A stretch of DNA of 64,000 nt from Isoetes taiwanensis (taxonomy: Eukaryota; Streptophyta; Lycopodiopsida; Isoetales; Isoetaceae). Location of the stretch: positions 2,627,724 through 2,691,723 of the forward strand of contig JAJEKV010000012.1 of assembly GCA_021234155.1 (NCBI GenBank), in the 5' to 3' direction. Of this stretch, positions 57,601 through 64,000 are shown in pieces (within the stretch, counting starts at the first letter, position 1; each line of letters starts with the position of its first letter). The position numbers and the translations under genes were made by a program. Below the pieces are notes generated by a model. The model was not told the DNA's origin and searched no databases. It worked only from the letters and a program-made list of their open reading frames with translations.

Positions 57601-60600
57601 AAGAGAGGTTGCTCGGGCCATCTAGCGCAGGTTGCTTCATGACAAATAAGTGTACATCAACAGAGTTGCGTGGAGGTTCAAAGATCTGAAAAAGTGATCA
57701 ACGCGTTGGATTCGATTGCAAGGAGCCGTAGGGTCAAGCAAGGCAGCCACCGGTCCCGATCAAGAGTCATTTCTCCCCAAGGATCAGCATATTCGGTAGG
57801 ATGACAGAGGCATACCGCAGTGGAGCCCGAACTTGATAAATATTCTCGAGCTTCTTGAATCGATTAATGCGAGAGAGAGGGTTCCGCATTGTCAACGAAA
57901 TGATCCCGCTTGCTTGCAAGTCCATGGTGGCATTGAGATGACCATCGGTGATGACTAACCGTCCGCGGGCCCAAAGAATGGATACTCTTTGCCCGGGCGG
58001 AGAAAAGGTCCGCCTACCAAAGATTTCATAGTCACCGGATCTTCGCCAAAAACTCCAAATTCCATGGGAAAGCGGAGATCACCAATGTTGATGTGAAGAA
58101 TAGGTGTGGACGCTTTGAGGTCTCGTGATATGGCCATTAGCCAATTTGATGTCATATGGGGCAACGAAAAGAGTTGTGTGATGCCCATTTGTTTGCGGAG
58201 TTTATCCGCGATGATGAGATTGACCGCGCTACCTCCATCGATTTGAACATGGTTGACTTGCTGATTTCCCACCGGGCATGGACCGTGGGTGTAGAGGTAG
58301 CCACGTTCCCCAACTAAAAACAGTTGGGAGTGGTAACCGGTCCTTGAGAGCAGTGACGAAGTTTTAAAATGGTTGCCAAGCTTAAAGGAATTTTTGATCT
58401 TGGCGAGCTCCTCTTGGAGTTCGAGAGGTACATGAGAAAAAGGATCTCGCCGTTCCACCGGGTGCGGAGTGCATGGCGGGGAAGCGGCAACTTCTTTTTG
58501 AGTAAGTCAACCTCGGCCGCAATATTGGGATATGTCCGAGAGCGTGGAGGTTGAGATGTTGAAGGGGTATCTTGTCTTTGTTGAGCTCTAGTGGTGGCAT
58601 GAACATTTGCCAATGTCGGCCTTCGCCAGCTGCATGAGGTTCAAAATGCTTTGGCTTAACTTTGGGCATGACATGTGGCATGAGCTTTTCCAAGTCGGTG
58701 CAAAGTGAACCTTTTTTTCGTCCCTCATGAGGAATGGTGTCAACTGCAAAGGCGTGCTTGCGTGCCATTCTCAATAATAGTCAAGGGACGTGATGCCTTG
58801 GTCCGGCGTGAAACTAAACCAACCCAATTTGACTACCGGACCGGAGGATTAAGTGCCCGAAAAATTTCCTCTTGGGCTTGTTGATCCAAATGAGGTTGAT
58901 TTGTCGGAGCTGGTTGATAGCGCGTGATTGCCGAGGCGCTTGGTGGCTTCTAAGAACTGGTCTCGGGCCTTGTTTGCCATTAGCAAGCCGAGTTGGTAAG
59001 CCGTGAGGCTGACCGATGTGGTCCGATTTGTGCCGTGAAGCCGCACTGAACTTGTGGAAGTTGAGGACACGCCGTGGGTGGTATGACCCCATTCTTGACC
59101 GGTGATAACACCGAGCTTTAGAAGGATCAAAAGGAGGACGTTGGTTGGATCCCCCGTGGTTGGTCCCGCGTCGATAGAGTTGCGTGGGCTGCACTTTTTT
59201 GAGGTGGTCGGCGATAGTGCGATTGTTGCCGAGGTGTGGTTTGCACTTGATAAACCATTTTGTTCTTGAACGGTGTGGGATGAGTGCGAGTGCACTCTTC
59301 CGCGGGCATGATTGCACATGTTGCATCGCTTGCAATGAGGCGGGCCATTGGTGGAGTTGCACTCATTGGCCAAATGGCCTTGGTATTTGCAAATATGGCA
59401 CCGGATTTGATCAACTACAGGATTAGCGTGTTGAGGCTTGAACACCGCTTTGTGGAACCATGACAGTGGAATGAACGGGAGCTCTTGAAGAGCCACGCCT
59501 CGAGGAAACATTGACGGAGTGATTGACAAGGTCGATAGCCCGCTCCAAAGTTTTTGGACGCAGTATTCATCATGAGTCGAATAGCGGGGAGGAAGTCCTT
59601 GGAGAAACCGCACCAAAACTGCCTCGTGTAGGGTACTCCTTGAGCTTACTTAGCGAGAATGTGAAGTCGATCCGCAAAAAAATCCCTGCACTCAGCGGGC
59701 TCTTGTTGAAGTTCATTGAGTTGCTTGAGATGAAGTTGATCATCATCCGCGGTCCCAAATGAGATAGAAAAGCGGTCGCGCATTCCCGGACCAGCCTTGT
59801 TTCCAATGGCTTTTGTTGGACATGAGCCATTGATGAGGAGAGCCACGCAGATGTGGTGGAAAAGATGTGGAATTTCGGGTTGAGGTTGCGCGTGACCATT
59901 TAGGACAGCTAGAGCCTCAAATTCTTCCATGTGGGCCCGAGCACTTTGGTCTAACGGTTTGCCTTTCGTGGTTGCCAAAGGTGGGATAAGTCGGGCCGAG
60001 TCCGAAAGGTAGATGTGAAAGTGCCGGGGCTGGACAGAAACCGATATAGTGAGGATATTGAGGTTGAGGTGGATGTGGCATTGTGCCCGAAGGACCCCGA
60101 TGAAGGGGTGATCATGTTGAGAAACCGGGCGTAGCCGGAGCATTGGTTTTGAGATCCGTAAGGTTGTAAAACGTGAAGAAGCGCGGGGGAAACGTAGGGA
60201 AAGGATATTCCCCGGTAGGCGCCAAGGAGACATGTGGATAGCCGTGCCCACCCCGGGAGATGATGGTTCGGGCGAAGAGGCGTATGGCCCGAAGAATGAT
60301 GGATGTAGGCATGTTCGGGGTGTGAAAGTACGGTTGAGAAGGTTGAGCCCGATAAGGCTCCCCGATAGTGATGAGGGGACCGAGGTTGTGAGCAATGTTT
60401 GCACGCTTTGGGGGGGAACTGGACGAGATCCCCGACACGAGGGGTGGGTGGGTGGGCGACCGAGCCCTAGACCAAGATGGCCTCCCTATGTCATAAGCAT
60501 CCATACATGTCGCCGACAGTTTCCGACGCCGATGGCGCCTCCAAGCGAGAGGTCGCTCGAGAAAGGAGTTCTTTTCCGGGCGTGAAATTACGGACATTAC

Positions 60601-60645
60601 ATGGCGACAAGAAAGTAGGATAAAATCGCAGACCGGCAAATGCAT
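54663..60645 (-). pseudogene. Gypsy gag-pol polyprotein, decayed
   Basis: Reading down from 60645: gag-like text with FFADRLHIL (about 59670-59640) and a CCHC knuckle CHICKYQGHLANEC (about 59405-59364). Protease has VQIDGGSAVNLI (about 58245-58210). Reverse transcriptase has MDYRKLNGARGRDHFPLPF (57147-57090) and DESGISLNHEKCTFGA (about 56770-56725). RNase H has VHVDVSAFAIGAVLSQEYD (about 56420-56365). Integrase has PFSKWGMDFVGPIDP (about 55585-55540), STPYYPQGNG (about 55305) and HTPFKLVYGQEALMPFEYIL (about 55145-55090). It ends with KLKFRWLGPYQIVQVV (about 54860-54810) and stops at 54663. No chromodomain is seen. Frameshifts and small deletions break it throughout, and the YxDD box itself is damaged. 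It encodes the proteins that package, copy and integrate the element. Confidence 0.85.
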
Positions 60646-60650
60646 GACGG

Positions 60651-61236
60651 TGTTTGGGGTCCGGGTTCGAACTCCCGAAGACGGCCCTTTGTGAGGACCC
60701 GTGGATCTAACAGAGAGTCCGGGGGACTATGTCACGCCGGATTTGCAAGAAGAGAAGAAAAGAAGAAAACGTAACAAATGAGAGAAAGATGATAAGCTTC
60801 CTTGATATCAATGATGAAAATACATGAGCTCTCGCGAATAGAGAGAAAAAACCGAAAAGGAGACAAGACTCAAAACTCATCTAAAAACTTATGTGCTAAC
60901 TCTACTCATATATATAGTACAATGGCCTTGGGCCCAATATAGACACTCTCGGATGATCTCTGCCGACTCACGGAAGGAGGCCTGATTTGCGGAATGTTGG
61001 CGGTGCCTCTTGAAGTGCCTAGAATCACGCCGACGGACACGCGGGCGGTGGCGGGCCGTCACTTGTCTGAGAAGGCGCCTCTTGTTGACGACCACAGTCT
61101 TTGATCGCGTGGTCTTAACCGCTTGGTCTTCTGCGGAGCCTTGGATGTCTGACCCGTGGCTGACTGAGGATCCTTGAGCTTGACCTGGTCTGTCGTATGC
61201 ATGAATAGTCCTGTACCAGGAGGCACAGGACTAACA
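60651..61236 (-). repeat. 5' LTR of the Gypsy element
   Basis: 586 bp, partner of 50172-50754. Flanked outward by the target duplication TCTAT. Differences from the partner are mostly small indels. Confidence 0.9.
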
Positions 61237-61241
61237 TCTAT

Positions 61242-61438
61242 TTTTCTTGCTTCTTTGCATGTTTTCGCCAATTACGTTTTCTCGTCGTTTTTTCATTATA
61301 GAGTTATGTTTGGTTGGTGTGTTGCAAACTCGTTTCGGGCTTGGTGTTATTGTTGCCATGGATCTCGTAAAGCGTGTTGATTTTTTCCATTGTTGGTACT
61401 AACATTTGTGAATTGTGTGTTTAGACATTTTTCACGAT
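61242..61438 (+). mobile_element. DIRS-like element, leader continued after the Gypsy insertion
   Basis: T-rich untranslated sequence leading to the ATG at 61439. A 3' splice-site-like GTGTGTTTAG ends at 61425. It continues the sequence interrupted at 50171. Confidence 0.5.
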
Positions 61439-62512
61439 ATGGCAGATCAGAACATTCCTAGCACCTCTCAGGTTTCTTTGCGGGCTCGGAGGGCTAAACG
61501 GGTCGCGGCAAGCACTGCCCCATCCACTCCACCTATGCGACGTGCCCGCACCACTGGGGTTTCTATTGCCTCTGAGGTGTCTGCTGTGCATACCCCCGCA
61601 GCTTCTCTTGAGCCTGTCCATCCAGTTTTTTCTACTATCAGATGCACAGGCGTCGCTTCTCACTCTGGCTCAGCGGGCCCTTCTCGAGCTATCTCCTCTG
61701 TGTCATTTGCTTCTGTGCCGCCCCCTGTTTTTTCCTTTGCTTCCGCGGGTCCCGCTGTGGGGTTGAGCCACTCTTTGCCGACTGCCGGTTCTGCAGTTCC
61801 CTCCTCTCAGTCCGTGGATATGGTGCCTCAGCTTTTGCAAACCCTTCAGTTACAGATGGCGCAGATCCAGAGTCTGCAGTCGACTCTCACTTCTAACACT
61901 AATGTTCATGAGCAGATCGAGGTGTTGCGCCAAGAAGTTCGGGAACGCTCTTCACGATCAGTTCCCAGCTTTAAGAGAGAGTCATCGCGCCACCAGTACG
62001 AGTTCCTTTGTACCACAGAGTCCAGATTCCGGGAGCTTCATGCTCGTTTGATTGCCCTCTCTCCGCGAGTGCCCGATGCTGTCCTCCAGATTGTCGAAGA
62101 AGGTAAGGCTGCCACTTTGCAGAGGATGAAGTTTTTGATTATCGCTGATCGCGAGGGCTATGATGTAGCCTTGGATTTTGATGACCACACTGGCCCTGCC
62201 CTGACTGCTGATGATTCTAAGAAATTGAAACTAGCTCGGCAGATGCATCGTGATCGGCGCCCTTCTGCTTCTAGATCCACTGCCTCGCCCTCTGGCTCCA
62301 CCTTCTCTGCCACACCTCAACCCTCTTTTTCCTCATCTCGGTCGGGGTCTAGGCCATTTTGCACTTTTTGTGGGCGCCTGGGCCATCGCATTGAGACGTG
62401 CCATTCTCGCCCCAACACGGGCTCTCCTGTTGCTCCACTCCCGCCTTTAGCCCCACCCCCGGGTCCTTTGGTACCGGCCCCGGCTCCGTTTTTTCCTCGT
62501 CCAGGCCCTTGA
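61439..62512 (+). CDS. Gag-like protein of a DIRS-like retrotransposon
   Basis: 357 codons, uninterrupted. It would bind and package the element RNA. The N-terminal 110 residues are Ser/Ala/Pro-rich. A Gln-rich coiled-coil-like segment follows (MVPQLLQTLQLQMAQIQSLQ, about residues 127-146), then a mixed central domain (about 180-270). A CCHC zinc knuckle, CTFCGRLGHRIETC, lies near residue 307. The C-terminus is a Pro-rich tail (APPPGPLVPAPAPFFPRPGP). The ATG at 61439 is the first after the leader. The reverse transcriptase typical of DIRS elements follows on the same strand, which is why it is taken as gag. A gag from an LTR element is the alternative. Confidence 0.65.
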   Translation: MADQNIPSTSQVSLRARRAKRVAASTAPSTPPMRRARTTGVSIASEVSAVHTPAASLEPVHPVFSTIRCTGVASHSGSAGPSRAISSVSFASVPPPVFSFASAGPAVGLSHSLPTAGSAVPSSQSVDMVPQLLQTLQLQMAQIQSLQSTLTSNTNVHEQIEVLRQEVRERSSRSVPSFKRESSRHQYEFLCTTESRFRELHARLIALSPRVPDAVLQIVEEGKAATLQRMKFLIIADREGYDVALDFDDHTGPALTADDSKKLKLARQMHRDRRPSASRSTASPSGSTFSATPQPSFSSSRSGSRPFCTFCGRLGHRIETCHSRPNTGSPVAPLPPLAPPPGPLVPAPAPFFPRPGP

Positions 62513-62756
62513 ATCTTAGTTCTCCCCTTGCATATCTTCGCCCTGTTGTCATGGATTCTCGACATTAATACAAATTTTGGTCCTTTTTTCAGTATTGTTG
62601 GTTTTCTTGTGATATAAATTTGTTTGAATTGAGTTTTGTGCTACCGATCGGCTGTGGTTGTTTTTTCTTGTTATGTTGAGTTTTTTGCTTCAAAAATTGA
62701 TATTTTTTGTTTGTGGAAGTATGATAGGATGTTAGTTGTCTTACTCGGCATTGTAG
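62513..62756 (+). other. Spacer between gag-like ORF and pol
   Basis: T-rich (TTTTTGTTTGTGG and similar), no coding sequence seen. Confidence 0.4.
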
Positions 62757-64000
62757 TTGGATGTTTGTCGTCTATTCTTTGCGTTTATGCCTTGTGGTGA
62801 TCATTGTGTTTGGTGTTGGCTTTGGGGTGTTTTTATCTTATCCACGGTTATCCACTCGACTAACTTGGTTTGTTTTTCTTTTAGCAACATAACTTACGTT
62901 TTGTATCCGTTTTTTCAGAATGTGCTCCGATCACCTCCATCATCCCTCATCTTGGCATCGACCCTCCCCCTGGCTGGCGATTTAACTTCTCGCCCGTGTC
63001 TGAATAAGCCTCCAAACCGCTTTTCCTTTCTGGCGGTCCTATCCGTTCCTGCGGTTTTGCATTGGATCCAGTTTGGTTATCGCCTCCCTTGGTCATTTTC
63101 GTCCCATCATTTGCTTTTCCGCTCCAAATCACTCTTCTTTGTCTACCCACCTAGACTTTGCACGCTCGGCCGTTTTGATCTCTTTAGCGTCAGTCCGCAT
63201 CCCACATCCCCTTGCCCTTTCTTTTTGCTCCCCCCTGGGTGTTGTCCCCAAAAGCATGAACAAGTTTAAGCCTTATCCTTGACTTCACGATATTTGAACT
63301 CTTTCTTGTCAATCCCCTCCTTAGGTATGAGTCTCTTGAGCTGCTTTCATATTTATGTCCGCCTAATGATTTTCTCTTTCGCGATCGACCTTAAGTGCAG
63401 GTTATCACCATGTCTCTATTTGGCCTCCTCACCGCACTTTTTTGGGTTTTGAGCTTCGAAGGTCGTTTTACGTCTTTAATGTCCTCCCTTTTGGTCTTGC
63501 TTCCGCTCCTTTTGTCTTTACCAAATTAGTTAGACAGTTAGTTCGGTTTTGGCGGGGCCGGGGGATTAGTTGCTTGCCCTATGTCGATGATATTTTGTTT
63601 CTATGCCAGTCCCTCCCCGAAGTCTCTCAGATTCGCGTCATTGCCGACTTGCAGCAGGCCGGTTTTCTCTTGGCATGGAAAAAGTGTCGTTTTCGTCTCT
63701 CACACCGCACAATCTTTTTAGGCTTCATAGTAGATGCACAAGAAGGTTTCTTTTCGCATTTCTCAGGCCAAAAGGAGCGGGGTTTTGTCTCTTTGTTCTA
63801 CCTTGTTAGCCTCCCAAGATGTCACTCCTACCATATTGCTTTCGGTTTCTTGGTTTTATCCGGTCTCTGCGCCCTAGTCCCGGCCATTTGTGTGCTGCCT
63901 TGACTTGGGGCCTCCATTCCGATTTACGTGATGCTGACCTTTGGGATACCCCTCTCCTGCTGTCCCCTCTTGCGTCACAGGAAATCCAGCTTTGGGAGAC
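62757..64000 (+). pseudogene. DIRS-type reverse transcriptase, decayed and cut by the window edge
   Basis: Successive plus frames show HWIQFGYRLPWSF (about 63058-63096) and SPLGVVPKSMNKFKPYP (about 63228-63278). Then come SAGYHHVSIWPPHRTFLGFE (about 63396-63455) and VLPFGLASAPFVFTKLVRQL (63484-63543). ISCLPYVDDILFL is at about 63568-63606, where YVDD is the catalytic box, and TIFLGFIVDAQEGFF follows. The text SPLGVV.K, GYHH..I.P.HR.FLGF and LPFGL..AP..FTKL is the DIRS/PAT style of reverse transcriptase. Shifts near 63280, 63390 and 63750 break it. RNase H-like text (LRDADLWDTPLLLSPLASQE) reaches 63993. The rest, including any recombinase, lies beyond the window. Confidence 0.75.

Larger units (their letters stand above)
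50172..61236 (-). mobile_element. Gypsy LTR retrotransposon, full-length, nested in the DIRS-like element
   Basis: Two LTRs (50172-50754 and 60651-61236) begin TGTTTGGGG and end ACTAACA on plus. They are flanked by TCTAT on both outer sides (50167-50171 and 61237-61241), a 5-bp target duplication. The coding order read on minus is gag with a zinc knuckle, protease, reverse transcriptase, RNase H, integrase, as in Ty3/Gypsy. About 3.8 kb of extra coding-like sequence follows before the 3' LTR. The LTRs differ by many substitutions and small indels, so the insertion is not recent. A purine tract (minus GGTGGGGAG) abuts the 3' LTR. No canonical TGG primer site follows the 5' LTR. Confidence 0.9.

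Overview
This window is nuclear DNA of a land plant. The evidence is a full-length membrane-tethered bZIP factor of the plant bZIP17/28/49 family with a plant-type intron, a PLS-type pentatricopeptide repeat gene, plant Copia and Gypsy retroelements with initiator-Met tRNA primer sites, and LINEs. The PPR style, the repeat load and a DIRS-like retroelement make me favour a fern or another non-flowering land plant. That placement is inference. No tRNA, rRNA or CRISPR array was found.

The window is a gene-poor, repeat-rich block. From 0 to 5 kb it holds LTR ends with primer-binding sites, a broken Mutator-like transposase (minus) and a broken HAD/FCP1-like phosphatase remnant (minus). From 5 to 12.7 kb there is a decayed minus-strand coding region of unknown function. 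It is interspersed with short GC palindromes of the type CACGCC-GGCGTG, and two related TATA-type promoters on the minus strand lie above it. From 13 to 16 kb there is a broken transposase-like gene on the plus strand (QLDNC and HTHEDVDALFG motifs). The 16-20 kb part is mostly unexplained, with a degenerate tandem repeat. At 20.2 kb an interrupted reading frame opens with a near copy of the histone H3 N-terminal tail.

The only gene that looks intact is the bZIP gene at 23381-25526 (two exons, 684 residues). Its product is expected to sit in the ER membrane and to release its bZIP domain after stress. A PPR gene at 27.4-28.9 kb (minus) has two frameshifts and lacks its C-terminus. From 29 to 41.7 kb there follow a TIR element full of GGGTTCGC hairpins, a foldback, a LINE with a hAT-like MITE inside ORF1, further LINE, Gypsy and Copia fragments, and a tyrosine recombinase of DIRS/Crypton type (minus).

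From 41.7 to 46.7 kb there is a nest of TRIM elements whose LTRs are 122 bp. It includes a tandem LTR-internal-LTR array, a head-to-head hairpin, a larger LTR, and a 2 kb element inserted at a TRIM junction. From 47.2 kb a plus-strand LINE runs into the start of a DIRS-like retrotransposon. That element is split by an 11,065 bp Gypsy element (50172-61236, minus) with paired LTRs and a 5-bp target duplication TCTAT. It continues with a gag-like ORF carrying a CCHC knuckle (61439-62512) and a decayed DIRS-type reverse transcriptase running off the right edge. The Gypsy element carries about 3.8 kb of extra coding-like sequence between integrase and the 3' LTR.

Most mobile-element genes here carry frameshifts or stops, so the layout records nested insertions and decay. 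The bZIP gene is the one likely functional host gene.
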